64,000 bases of DNA from Nocardiopsis suaedae. GTDB lineage: Bacteria; Actinomycetota; Actinomycetes; Streptosporangiales; Streptosporangiaceae. The position numbers and the translations under genes are program-made. Below are positions 8,523 through 16,314 of this stretch, piece by piece (position 1 is the first letter of the stretch; every line of letters begins with the position of its first letter). Under the pieces are notes generated by a model. The model searched no databases. It was given only the letters and a program-made list of their open reading frames with translations, and was not told the origin of the DNA. The stretch covers positions 22,707-86,706 of the forward strand of contig NZ_JAQFWP010000023.1 in assembly GCF_027706745.1 (NCBI RefSeq). Reading direction: 5' to 3'.

Positions 8523-8539
8523 TTGCAAATTATTCGCAA
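8523..8539 (+). promoter_or_regulatory. Nur (nickel-responsive Fur-family) operator
   Basis: TTGCAA-N5-TCGCAA, one mismatch from the Streptomyces Nur box tTGCaa-N5-ttGCAA. The site ends 13 bp before the nikA ATG and sits on the probable promoter/leader. In Streptomyces, Nur with nickel represses the nik importer, so import should switch on when nickel is scarce. Match seen in sequence; function inferred from the known regulon. Confidence 0.75.
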
Positions 8540-8552
8540 CAAGTGGGGAACC

Positions 8553-10109
8553 ATGATCCGCTCGCGTTCTCTGGCCGCCGTCGGGGCCGCCGTGTCCCTC
8601 GCCGCCGCGGGGTGCTCCGCGCAGAGCGGCGGCGCCGACGACGGCGACACGCTCACCTACGCCCTGGGCGACGAGCCCGACGCGTTCAACCCGGCCCTGG
8701 TCGACGAGCACCTGGACCCGGTCACCGAGATGGTCTTCCGCGGCCTGACCGCGCACGACGCCGACAACGAGGTGGTGCCGGCGCTGGCCGAGAGCTGGGA
8801 GGTCGGCGACGACGGGCGGACCTACACCTTCTCCCTGCGCGACGGGGTCACCTGGCACGACGGCGAGCCCTTCACCTCCGCCGACGTGGAGTTCACCATC
8901 GAGGCGGTGCGCGACGGCGACCTGCCCACCAGCAACAAGTACGCCAACGTCGAGGACGTCGAGACCGAGGGCGACGACACCGTCGTCGTGAGGCTCAGCG
9001 AGCCCACCCCGGCCCTGCTGGACAACCTGTCCAACGGCATCCTCCCCGAGCACCTGCTCGCCGATAAGGGCATCGACGACCCCGGGTTCGGGGAGAACCC
9101 GGTCGGCACCGGCCCGTTCGAGCTGGACGAGTGGAAGCACGGCGAGTACGCGACCCTGAGCGCCTTCGGCGACTACTACGGGGGCGCCCCCGGCCTGGAC
9201 GCTGTCACCATCGCCTATGTGCCCGACGCCGCCGCCCGGCTCATCCGCCTGCAGAACGGCGAGGTCGACGCCGCCTACCTGGAGCCCAGCCAGGCCGACG
9301 GGTTCGACGTCGACGGCTACCGCACCGAGCGCTTCCCCACGGCCGACTACCGGGGCATCCTCTTCAACATGGCGGACGACCGGTTCGCCGACTCCGCGCC
9401 GCGCACCGCCATGAACTACGCGGTCGACCGGGACGCGGTCATCGACAGCGTCCTGCACGGCTTCGGCTCCCCGGCCGACGGCCCACTGGACAAGTCCCGG
9501 TTCGACAGCGACGCCGCCGAGTACTCCTTCGACCCCGACCGGGTGGAGGAGATCATGGAGGGCGACGGCTACGAGCTCAACGGCGACGGCGTCTGGGAGA
9601 AGGACGGCGAGCCCTACGCCTTCGACCTGACCACCTTCGCCGAGGACGGCGTGCGCGCCTCCATGATCGAGGTCCTCGCCACCCAGCTGCGCGAGCAGGG
9701 CTTCGACGTCACCGCCGACCCCCAGCCGCGCGACGCCGTCAAGTGGGACGAGCTGGACGCCTTCCTCATCGGCTGGGGCACCCCCTACGACCCGGACACC
9801 TCGCTCTTCGGGCCCTTCCACTCCAGCGAGGCCCTGGCCGACGGCGGCTCCAACTACGGGAGCTACGCCGACGACGACGCCGACGCCGCCCTGGAGGCCG
9901 GGCGGAGCACCAACGACGAGGATGAGCGCGCGGACGCCTACGCCGACTTCCAGGAGGCGATCGCGCAGGACCCGCCGTACGTCTTCGTCTCCTACCTGGA
10001 CGCCGTGAACGCCGTGCCCGAGAACCTGGTGGGCCCCGAGGAGCGGACGCTGGCCCACCACGGCTACGGCTTCTTCTGGAACGCGGAGGAGTGGAGCTAC
10101 TCCGGCTGA
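8553..10109 (+). CDS. nikA: Nickel ABC transporter substrate-binding lipoprotein
   Basis: 518 aa from ATG 8553; the in-frame TTG at 8523 lies inside the operator and is rejected. The signal peptide ends in a lipobox near Cys20 (LAAAGCSAQ). The rest is an SBP family 5 protein: ALGDEPDAFNP, VTEMVFRGLTAHD, WEVGDDGRTYTFSLRDGVTWHDGEP and VGTGPFELDEWKHGE. Family 5 binds peptides, opines or nickel chelates, and sequence alone does not separate them. The Nur box directly upstream and the five-gene nik layout argue for nickel. It is followed by an intercistronic hairpin before the permease genes, a common arrangement that keeps the binding protein in excess. Confidence 0.85.
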   Translation: MIRSRSLAAVGAAVSLAAAGCSAQSGGADDGDTLTYALGDEPDAFNPALVDEHLDPVTEMVFRGLTAHDADNEVVPALAESWEVGDDGRTYTFSLRDGVTWHDGEPFTSADVEFTIEAVRDGDLPTSNKYANVEDVETEGDDTVVVRLSEPTPALLDNLSNGILPEHLLADKGIDDPGFGENPVGTGPFELDEWKHGEYATLSAFGDYYGGAPGLDAVTIAYVPDAAARLIRLQNGEVDAAYLEPSQADGFDVDGYRTERFPTADYRGILFNMADDRFADSAPRTAMNYAVDRDAVIDSVLHGFGSPADGPLDKSRFDSDAAEYSFDPDRVEEIMEGDGYELNGDGVWEKDGEPYAFDLTTFAEDGVRASMIEVLATQLREQGFDVTADPQPRDAVKWDELDAFLIGWGTPYDPDTSLFGPFHSSEALADGGSNYGSYADDDADAALEAGRSTNDEDERADAYADFQEAIAQDPPYVFVSYLDAVNAVPENLVGPEERTLAHHGYGFFWNAEEWSYSG

Positions 10110-10130
10110 GGCCCGACGGGGCCGCCGGGG

Positions 10131-10170
10131 CCGCCAGGCCTGGCGGGGCCGGCTCCCTCCCGGCCCCGCC
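10131..10170 (+). promoter_or_regulatory. Intercistronic hairpins between nikA and nikB
   Basis: A perfect 16-bp palindrome (10131-10146, CCGCCAGGCCTGGCGG) overlaps a second hairpin with 11-bp arms (10142-10152 and 10160-10170). The two are mutually exclusive. They may slow decay of nikA mRNA or attenuate nikBCDE. Confidence 0.5.
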
Positions 10171-10202
10171 ACGAGTGAGAGGAGACCGCCGTCACCGGAT
10201 TC

Positions 10203-11168
10203 GTGCTCCGCAGGGCGGGCACGGCGCTGGCCGTGCTCGCCGCGCTGTCGGTGTTCTGCTTCCTCATGCTCGACCTGGCCCCCGGCGACCCCGCGCGGTC
10301 GGTGCTGGAGGCCCGGTCGGGCGGGCGGCCCGTGCCCGACGCCGACGTGGCGGCCGCGCGCGCCGCCATGGGCCTGGACGCCCCGCTCCCGGTCCGGTAC
10401 GCCGACTGGCTCGGCGGGGTCGTCACCGGCGACCTCGGCTCCTCGTACATGACCGGGCGCCCGGTCGCCGACCAGGTGGCCGACGCCCTGCCGTGGACGC
10501 TGCTGCTGGCGGCCGCCGCCACCGTGTTCAGCCTCGTCGGGGCCGTCGCGCTGGGGCTGGCCGCCGGACTGGCCCGCTCCGAGGCGGTGCGCCGGGGCAT
10601 CGGCCTGGCGGTGTTCGCCCTCGGGGGCCTACCCGGCTTCGTGGCCGCGCTGCTGCTGCTCTTCGCGGGGTCGGTGTGGCTGGGCTGGTTCCCCTCGGGC
10701 GGCCTCGGGCGCCCCGGGCAGCCGCCCGACGCCGCGACCGTGGCGGTGTCGGTGGTGCTCCCGGCGCTCGCCCTGACGCTCGGCCACCACTTCGGCGTCT
10801 ACGTGCGCCTGGTGGAGACCGGGGTGCGCCGGGTCCGCTCGTCGCCGCACGTGGCCGCGGCGCACGCGCGCGGGGTGCCCCCGGGCGCGGTGCGCCTGCG
10901 GCACGTGCTGAAGCCGGGGCTGGTTCCGTTCGCGGCGCGCTTCGGCGTCGGGGTCGCCCAGCTCCTCGCGGGGGCCTACGCGGTGGAGGTGGTGTTCGCG
11001 TGGCCGGGCCTGGGGCGGCTGGCCCTGGAGGCCGCGCAGACGCAGGACTACCCGGTGCTGCTGGCGGTCGTGCTGGTCACCGGCGCCATCGTGGTGGCGG
11101 CCAACCTGGCGGCCGACATCGCCGCGGCCCGCCTCGACCCGCGGGTCCGACTCGTCGGGGAGGCGTGA
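10203..11168 (+). CDS. nikB: Nickel ABC transporter permease, NikB type
   Basis: 321 aa from GTG 10203. A good ribosome site (GAGAGGAGA, near 10176-10184) sits much nearer to a GTC triplet at 10191 that would extend the protein by four residues (V-T-G-F); GTG 10203 is the first ordinary start. BPD-transporter permease with six helices: N-terminal helix LAVLAALSVFCFLMLDLAPGDPA (the PGDP motif is standard for NikB/DppB), a periplasmic loop to about 80, then the core with the EAA loop AAHARGVPPGAVRLRHVLKPGL. Forms the channel with NikC. The stop is within the 14-bp tandem duplication preceding nikC. Confidence 0.88.
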   Translation: MLRRAGTALAVLAALSVFCFLMLDLAPGDPARSVLEARSGGRPVPDADVAAARAAMGLDAPLPVRYADWLGGVVTGDLGSSYMTGRPVADQVADALPWTLLLAAAATVFSLVGAVALGLAAGLARSEAVRRGIGLAVFALGGLPGFVAALLLLFAGSVWLGWFPSGGLGRPGQPPDAATVAVSVVLPALALTLGHHFGVYVRLVETGVRRVRSSPHVAAAHARGVPPGAVRLRHVLKPGLVPFAARFGVGVAQLLAGAYAVEVVFAWPGLGRLALEAAQTQDYPVLLAVVLVTGAIVVAANLAADIAAARLDPRVRLVGEA

Positions 11169-11187
11169 CATGAGAGGCGTGACATGA
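11160..11187. repeat. Perfect 14-bp tandem duplication at the nikB/nikC junction
   Basis: GAGGCGTGACATGA occurs twice head to tail (11160-11173, 11174-11187). Each copy has a ribosome-site-like GAGG, a TGA and an ATG. The first copy contains the nikB stop, the second the nikC start. The first ATG (11170) opens a five-codon ORF ending at the second TGA. Confidence 0.9.
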
Positions 11188-12068
11188 GCCGGACCACCGC
11201 CCCGCTCGCCCCGCGGGCCGCCACCCCCGCCGCGCTCCTCGCCCCCCGGGTGCGGGGCCGCGGCGGGCTCGCCGCCGGGCTCGCGGTGCTGGCGGCCATG
11301 GTCCTGGCCGCCGCCCTCGCCCCCCTCCTGGCCGGGCACGACCCGCTGGCCACCGACACCTCCGCCACCGGCCTGCCGCCGGGATCCCCGGGGCACCCGC
11401 TCGGCACCGACCAGCTCGGGCGGGACCTGCTCTCCCGCATGCTGTACGGCGCCCGGTACTCGCTGCTCGTCGGCGCGTCCGCCGCCCTCCTGACCGTCGT
11501 CGCCGGGACGGCCCTCGGCGCCGCGGCGGCGCTCGCGCCCCGCTGGGTCGACGCGCTGGTCACCCGCGTCGCCGACGCCCTGCTGGCGCTGCCGATGATC
11601 CTGGTCGCCCTGACCCTCGCCGCCGTCGCCGGGCCGTCCCCGGCCACCGTGGTGCTGGCGATCGCCGCCACCGGCTGGATGCCGGTCGCCCTCATCGCCC
11701 GTGCCGAGGTGCGGGCGCTGCGCGAGCGGCCGTTCGTGCGCGCCGCCCGCTCCCTGGGGCACTCGCGCACCCGCGTCCTGCTGCGGCACCTGGTGCCCAA
11801 CGCCCTGCCGCCGGTCGCCGCCGTCGCCGCCTTCGAGGTCGGCCACGCCATCCTGACCGAGTCCACGCTCAGCTTCCTCGGACTCGGCATCCCGCCGAAC
11901 ATCCCGAGCTGGGGGAACATGCTCACCGACGCGCGCGCCCTGCTGCTCACCGGCCAGTGGTACACGGTCGCCCTGCCGGCCGGGGCCATCGTGGCCACGA
12001 TCATCGCCGTGAACGCCGTCTCCACCGGCCTGGAGCGCCCCGGCGCCGGGGAGGGGAGGACCTGGTGA
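11184..12068 (+). CDS. nikC: Nickel ABC transporter permease, NikC type
   Basis: 294 aa from ATG 11184 in the second copy of the tandem duplication. DppC/NikC family: N-terminal helix LAAGLAVLAAMVLAAALAPLLAG, the conserved GTDQLGRDLLSRMLYGARYSLLVG, and EAA loop AARSLGHSRTRVLLRHLVPNALP. Pairs with NikB. Its TGA overlaps the GTG of nikD (GTGA), so the two are translationally coupled. Confidence 0.9.
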   Translation: MSRTTAPLAPRAATPAALLAPRVRGRGGLAAGLAVLAAMVLAAALAPLLAGHDPLATDTSATGLPPGSPGHPLGTDQLGRDLLSRMLYGARYSLLVGASAALLTVVAGTALGAAAALAPRWVDALVTRVADALLALPMILVALTLAAVAGPSPATVVLAIAATGWMPVALIARAEVRALRERPFVRAARSLGHSRTRVLLRHLVPNALPPVAAVAAFEVGHAILTESTLSFLGLGIPPNIPSWGNMLTDARALLLTGQWYTVALPAGAIVATIIAVNAVSTGLERPGAGEGRTW

Positions 12069-12934
12069 CCGCGCCCGTCCTGGACGTGTCCGGCCTGCGG
12101 GTGGACGTCGGCGGCCGCCGCGTCGTCGACGGCCTCGACCTGGTGCTGCGCGCCGGGGAGGCGACGGCCCTGGTGGGGCGCAGCGGCAGCGGCAAGAGCC
12201 TGACCGCGCGCGCCCTGACCGGCCTGCTCCCCGAGGGGGCCGCCCGCTCCGGTGCCGCCCGGTTCACCTCCTGGGACGGCACCGCCGCCGACCTGCTGTC
12301 GCTGCCGCCCGGCCGGATGCGCGCCCTGCGCGGCCCCGGAATCGGCCACGCCTTCCAGGAGGCGCAGGCCAGCCTCAACCCGACGGTCACCGTCGGGGCG
12401 CACCTGAAGGAGGCCCTCAAGGCGCACGGCGCCGAGCGGAGCCGGCGGCGGGCGCGGGGCCTGGCCGCCCTGCGCGGAGCCGGGCTGGAGGATCCCGAAC
12501 GCCTGTGGCGGGCCTACCCCTTCGAGCTGTCCGGCGGCCAGGCGCAGCGCGTGGCCCTGGCCCTGGCCTGCGTGCTGGAGCCGCGGCTGCTCATCGCCGA
12601 CGAGGTCACCTCGGCCCTCGACCCCCTCACCCAGGCCGCCGTCCTGGACGTGCTGCGCGCCCGCACCGGGGCGGGCGGGTCGCTGCTTCTGATCACCCAC
12701 GACCTGGCGGTGGCCGCGCGCTGGGCCGACCGGGTCGCGGTGCTCGACCGCGGCAGGATCGCCGAGGCGGGTCCAGCGGACGAGGTGCTGCGCTCCCCGC
12801 GGCACCCCTTCACTCGAGAGCTGGTCCGCGCCGCGGCGCCCGGCGGACGCGACGGGACCCGCCCCGCCCCCTCCGGGCCGGCGGCCGGTGCTCCCGCCGC
12901 GGTGGCCTCCCGGGCGGCCGGAGGCGCCCGGTGA
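12065..12934 (+). CDS. nikD: Nickel ABC transporter ATP-binding protein, NikD type
   Basis: 289 aa from GTG 12065, overlapping nikC by 4 bp. ABC ATPase motifs in order: Walker A GRSGSGKS, Q-loop in GHAFQEAQASLNP, signature LSGGQAQ, Walker B LLIADEV and H-loop LLITHD. The Walker B ends ADEV-T rather than ADEPT, a common variant in this subfamily. The C-terminus carries an Ala/Pro/Gly-rich tail after the usual HPFTRELVRA ending. Confidence 0.9.
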   Translation: MTAPVLDVSGLRVDVGGRRVVDGLDLVLRAGEATALVGRSGSGKSLTARALTGLLPEGAARSGAARFTSWDGTAADLLSLPPGRMRALRGPGIGHAFQEAQASLNPTVTVGAHLKEALKAHGAERSRRRARGLAALRGAGLEDPERLWRAYPFELSGGQAQRVALALACVLEPRLLIADEVTSALDPLTQAAVLDVLRARTGAGGSLLLITHDLAVAARWADRVAVLDRGRIAEAGPADEVLRSPRHPFTRELVRAAAPGGRDGTRPAPSGPAAGAPAAVASRAAGGAR

Positions 12935-13686
12935 GCGCCGCGATCGAGTTGGCCGGGGTGGTGCGCCGCCTCGGGGCCCGCCGACGCCGTGTCGAGGCGC
13001 TGAGCGGCGTCGACCTGGTGGTCGGGGAAGGGGAGGCGGTGGCCGTCGTCGGTCCCAGCGGCTCCGGCAAGTCGACCCTGGTGGGGGTGGCCGGGCTGCT
13101 CGACCGGCCGCAGGAGGGGCGGGCGGGCGCGTTCGGCGTGCCCGACGTGTGGGCCCTGCCCGACCGGGAGCGGCGCGCGCTGCGCCGCCGCTTCGGCTGG
13201 GTGCCCCAGGACGCGCTCAGCTCCTTCGACCCCCGGCACACGGCGGGGCGGGCGGTCGCCGACGCGCTCCCCGCCGGGACGGGGCGGCGGGAGGCCGCCG
13301 TACGCGTCGCCGAGCTGCTGGAGCGGGTCGGCCTGGACCCGGCTCTCGCCGGGCGGCGCCCCACCGGCCTCTCCGGGGGCGAGCGGCAGCGGGTGGCCCT
13401 GGCCCGGGCGCTGGCGGTGCGTCCGTCGGTGCTGCTGGCCGACGAGCCCACGAGCGGCCTGGACGTTCTGGCCCAGGAGCGCGTCCTGGACCTGCTGCAG
13501 GCCGAGGCGCACGGCCGGACCCTGGTGATGGTCACCCACGACCTGCGGGTGGCGCGGCGCATGGCCGACCGGATGGTGGTGCTGGAGGACGGGCGGCCGG
13601 CGGCCGATGTGCCCGCCTCCATCGGCCTGGAGGAGGCCGAGCGGCGCGCCCCGGTCCTGGCGGGGATGATCGCGGCGACGCCGTGA
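12931..13686 (+). CDS. nikE: Nickel ABC transporter ATP-binding protein, NikE type
   Basis: 251 aa from GTG 12931, overlapping nikD by 4 bp. Walker A GPSGSGKST, Q-loop GWVPQDALSSFDP, signature LSGGERQR, Walker B VLLADEPTSGLD and H-loop MVTHD are all present. Last gene of the nik operon, followed by a 20-bp-stem hairpin. Confidence 0.9.
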   Translation: MSAAIELAGVVRRLGARRRRVEALSGVDLVVGEGEAVAVVGPSGSGKSTLVGVAGLLDRPQEGRAGAFGVPDVWALPDRERRALRRRFGWVPQDALSSFDPRHTAGRAVADALPAGTGRREAAVRVAELLERVGLDPALAGRRPTGLSGGERQRVALARALAVRPSVLLADEPTSGLDVLAQERVLDLLQAEAHGRTLVMVTHDLRVARRMADRMVVLEDGRPAADVPASIGLEEAERRAPVLAGMIAATP

Positions 13687-13742
13687 CCCGGCCCCTGATC
13701 CCGGGAGGGCCGGGCCAGGGCGTCCCGGGATCAGGGGCCGGG
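13687..13742 (+). terminator. Terminator hairpin after nikE
   Basis: Perfect 20-bp inverted repeat (arms 13687-13706 and 13723-13742) starting one base after the nikE stop, 16-nt loop, no T-run. Confidence 0.75.
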
Positions 13743-13752
13743 GGAACACGGA

Positions 13753-13813
13753 AGCGGGCCGCCGTGGCGGCGGCCCGCTACGCGTCGTCCGGGGAGGCGG
13801 TGCGCCTCCCCGG
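13753..13813 (-). terminator. Two adjacent hairpins downstream of bldC
   Basis: Hairpin one: perfect 12-bp arms with loop TGG (13753-13779). Hairpin two: perfect 11-bp arms with loop GTG (13789-13813). With the nikE hairpin they make three stem-loops in 130 bp between convergent genes; these two are nearest the bldC end. Confidence 0.6.
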
Positions 13814-13855
13814 GGACTGGCCTACTCCCCCCGGATGCGGCACGAGCCGGGGAGA

Positions 13856-14059
13856 TCACTCCGAGCGCTGGCTGGGGATCCCGGCCAGAAGCGCCCGCAC
13901 TTCCGTCTCGCGGTATCGGCGGTGGCCGCCCAGCGTCCGAATCGAGGTCAGCTTGCCGGCCTTGGCCCAGCGCGTGACGGTCTTGGGGTCCACGCGGAAC
14001 ATGGTGGCGACCTCGGCAGGGGTCAACAGGGGCTCCGCCTCGGGCGTGCGAGTTGACAT
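13856..14059 (-). CDS. bldC: Developmental regulator BldC (small MerR-like winged HTH)
   Basis: 67 aa. From memory it is almost identical to Streptomyces BldC over its whole length: EAEPLLTPAEVATMFRV, DPKTVTRWAKAGKLTSIR and TLGGHRRYRETEVRALL. BldC lacks the effector and coiled-coil parts of MerR proteins and binds DNA cooperatively as head-to-tail oligomers on direct repeats, delaying the switch from vegetative growth to development. A near-invariant protein is expected here. The 780-bp gene-free region upstream probably holds its promoter and control sites. Confidence 0.95.
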   Translation of the reverse strand: MSTRTPEAEPLLTPAEVATMFRVDPKTVTRWAKAGKLTSIRTLGGHRRYRETEVRALLAGIPSQRSE

Positions 14060-14128
14060 GTGTACGGCCTCTCCTCCTGGATCTGTGTGCCGATCCTGAG
14101 CCTTAATCCTGGCACCTGGCCCGGATGT

Positions 14129-14156
14129 CCAATATTGCCCTCTAGGTCTATATTGG
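14129..14156. promoter_or_regulatory. AT-rich repeat pair upstream of bldC
   Basis: CCAATAT (14129-14135) and ATATTGG (14150-14156) form a 7-bp inverted repeat with a 14-bp spacer; ATATTG also occurs as a direct repeat 18 bp apart. It lies about 70-100 bp upstream of the bldC start. A promoter or operator is plausible, including BldC autoregulation, but unproven. Confidence 0.35.
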
Positions 14157-14667
14157 CATCACCCGAGGTGATTGCACAGCCACTTAACGCGACTTGGTCT
14201 GATGGGAGGCCCCAAAGTCGCCCAAGTGCTGCGTCACGCTGAGTGATTCTAGCGACACGTTTAGTGGCATGTGGCGTATTCGGTCAAAACTTCGTTCTCC
14301 GGCCCTGTTTTTCTCGATCCGGCGGACCGAAAGTGCTACGGCGGACCGTGCGCTAACCCCTCCGAGTCGGGCCGCCGCGGGGGATGTCCGCAGGTCGTGC
14401 CCTGGGGGCCGGGTCGGCTCGGGGAAGGGGCCGGTGACCGGTGTCCAGGTCTACTCCCATCGACCGCCCCCTTGCGGCATGCCCGGATCCTCCGCGTGGC
14501 ACGGACTCCCGGTTACCGAGAGTGCGCTCGGTGACCGGTTGGACACAGTCTATGTGGTTGTCTATCGACTGGTATGCCCACTTTCGTCGGCGATGATGCC
14601 GACTTGGGAAGCTCGCCCCGGCTTGACCTGGCCTGACGTGCGAAGAAATTAGTGGCACTGCGTGAGA

Positions 14668-14685
14668 AACCTGGTACACCAGGTT
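14668..14685. promoter_or_regulatory. 18-bp operator-like palindrome
   Basis: AACCTGGT-AC-ACCAGGTT: perfect 8-bp arms around AC. It resembles a TetR/GntR-type operator and is not next to a gene start on either strand (the nearest gene end is at 14841). Confidence 0.35.
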
Positions 14686-14840
14686 GCCCCCGGGCGTGGC
14701 GCGGGGTCCCGGACGCGAGGGAATCTCATGTTCGGACGCGCCGGAATCACACGCGGACCGTGCCGACACGTGACCGTCCGTTGCCCTCCGCGATGCCCCC
14801 GGTCCGCCGCGATCGACGGGGGTCCGGCTCGGGCCGGGGG

Positions 14841-15692
14841 CTAGTTGGCGTGCTCCAGGGCCTGGACCGCCTTCCAGCGCCCGGTGACCCGCTGGTACAT
14901 CGCCACCGCCAGCTCGTCCTCGCCGTTGTCCAGCCCGTTCACGGCGGCGTCGATCTCGGCGACCGACTCGTCCTCGCGCAGCGCCTCGTCGTCGAGCAGG
15001 TACACCAGGCCGCCGTAGTCCAGCTCGAGCAGCGCCTCCGGGTGCGCCACCGCCGCCAGCCAGTCCTCCAGCCGCTCGGCGCCGGCCAGCGGGGCGCTGT
15101 CGCCCACGTGCTCCTGCAGCACCCCCACCACGCGCTCCAGACGCTCACGGGCGCGCGCCACCTCGGTCACGTACAGCAGGACCCGCGGCGGCGCCGCGAC
15201 CGAGTCCGCGCCCCGGTCCAGCATCAGGCACCGCTCCTCGGGGGCGAACGGCGCGAACCACGGCAGCGGGACCGTCCAGGTGCTCGTCAGGATGCGGGTG
15301 CGCAGCGGTTCACCGCGCTCGCGCCAGCGGCGGAAGGCCTCGTCGGCGTCCTCGCACACGCTGTCGGGGAGATAGGCCGGGCGCAGCCGGGCCGGGGTCG
15401 CGTCGCGGAACTCGCGCAGCCCCAGCCAGGAGCGCAGCCGGGTCTGCCACGGGCAGATGTAGGTGCGCCCGCCCATCCGCCGCACGTAGGCGTCGCCGCT
15501 CTCGGCCCGGGGGGCGGGGACCGGCGGCGCCGACGCCAGCCGCCGCAGGCTGTCCCGGTGCTCGGCCGCCAGCGCCTCGACCCTGCGCGGCCGGTCCGCG
15601 GAATCGGCGTACTCCTTCCAGTACGCGCGCTCTGCGCTGGGAAACGCCTCCAAGGGCTGGTATACGCGGAGATAGGCGGTGTAGGGCAGCAC
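14841..15692 (-). CDS. Conserved actinobacterial hypothetical protein
   Basis: 283 aa from GTG 15692 (VLPYTAYLRVYQPLEAF); ATG 15728 is open but adds a basic tail that does not look coding. I do not recognise a named domain. Visible features are a conserved-looking N-terminal strand, Trp/Tyr-rich stretch GGRTYICPWQTRLRSWLGL around 75-95, VPLPWFAPFAPEER around 140 and an acidic, leucine-rich C-terminus. No signal peptide or membrane helix. It lies between bldC and DUF3073, a region whose order is conserved in actinomycetes, and is divergent from DUF3073. Confidence 0.7.
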   Translation of the reverse strand: MLPYTAYLRVYQPLEAFPSAERAYWKEYADSADRPRRVEALAAEHRDSLRRLASAPPVPAPRAESGDAYVRRMGGRTYICPWQTRLRSWLGLREFRDATPARLRPAYLPDSVCEDADEAFRRWRERGEPLRTRILTSTWTVPLPWFAPFAPEERCLMLDRGADSVAAPPRVLLYVTEVARARERLERVVGVLQEHVGDSAPLAGAERLEDWLAAVAHPEALLELDYGGLVYLLDDEALREDESVAEIDAAVNGLDNGEDELAVAMYQRVTGRWKAVQALEHAN

Positions 15693-15922
15693 GATCGCAT
15701 CCTGGCATACGACACGGCGGCGGGGCACCCGTCCCCGGGCGGCCCGTGTGCGGTATCGCGTCCGTTAGGCGTGGGCGGCGTAGGCAGGTCGGTTGTAAAC
15801 CGGGTACGGTTGTATCCGTACGTAAGCTGGCGCCAGTCGTCAGTGCGCTGACGGTCGTCAGCCCGGCATTGCGGTTTTGCTAGTGATCTGGGGTTTACCC
15901 ATTCGTTGAGGGGGTCGAGCCA

Positions 15923-16186
15923 ATGGGGCGCGGCCGAGCCAAGGCCAAGCAGCAGAAGGTCGCTCGGAGGCTGAAGTACAGCACCGGCGGGACCGACCTC
16001 GATCGGCTGCGGTCGGAGCTGGGTGTCGCTGAGGACGAGAACGGGGCGCCGTCGGATTCGGCGGGGGGCCCGGATCAAGAGCCTTACGACGACCTGGTCG
16101 AGCGCTACGCCGATCTGGCGGAGCGGTACTCCTCGCCCGACGGTCCCTCGGATGAGGGGTCCGGCCGCTCAGAGGACGTCCGCTAG
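15923..16186 (+). CDS. DUF3073 family protein
   Basis: 87 aa. Starts MGRGRAKAKQQKVARRLKYST, the highly conserved basic N-terminus of DUF3073, followed by an acidic, Ser/Gly-rich tail with DDLVERYADLAERYS. Small actinobacterial protein of unknown function; the basic head suggests nucleic-acid contact (inference). Its position beside purM is conserved. Two hairpins follow. Confidence 0.9.
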   Translation: MGRGRAKAKQQKVARRLKYSTGGTDLDRLRSELGVAEDENGAPSDSAGGPDQEPYDDLVERYADLAERYSSPDGPSDEGSGRSEDVR

Positions 16187-16213
16187 CAGCCCGCGCGCAC
16201 GGGCGTACGGGCG

Positions 16214-16275
16214 CGCAGACAGGCATAGCCGGGCCGAGCCGCTCCGGTGGGTCGTTCCGGCCATGCCTGTCTGCG
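16214..16275 (+). terminator. Long hairpin after DUF3073
   Basis: Perfect 13-bp arms (16214-16226, 16263-16275) extended by several more pairs after one mismatch. It begins 28 bp after the DUF3073 stop. Confidence 0.55.
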
Positions 16276-16284
16276 GAAGCGCAG

Positions 16285-16314
16285 GAGGGGCGCTCCCCGA
16301 GGGGAGCGCCCCTC
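16285..16314. terminator. Bidirectional hairpin overlapping the purM stop
   Basis: Perfect 14-bp stem with a 2-nt loop (GA). The outer arm includes two bases of the purM stop codon (stop at 16313-16315), so the hairpin serves both convergent units. Confidence 0.75.

Larger units (their letters stand above)
14060..14840. other. Gene-free 780-bp region upstream of bldC
   Basis: No ORF here has convincing codon use or homology. The part nearest bldC (about 14100-14340) is clearly less GC-rich than its surroundings. It holds an inverted/direct repeat pair around 14129-14156 (CCAATAT and ATATTGG arms; ATATTG also repeats directly at 18-bp spacing). Further away is an 18-bp palindrome at 14668-14685. 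Probably a long bldC leader or promoter region; an unannotated small RNA is possible. Confidence 0.5.

Noticed and set aside
8553..13686. Annotation of the nik operon as an oligopeptide/dipeptide importer
   Set aside because: The family cannot be told apart from the protein sequence alone, but the Nur box tips the balance to nickel.
14353..14769. A 138-codon minus-strand frame in the gap upstream of bldC
   Set aside because: No ribosome site, low-complexity Pro/Arg composition and no recognisable domain.
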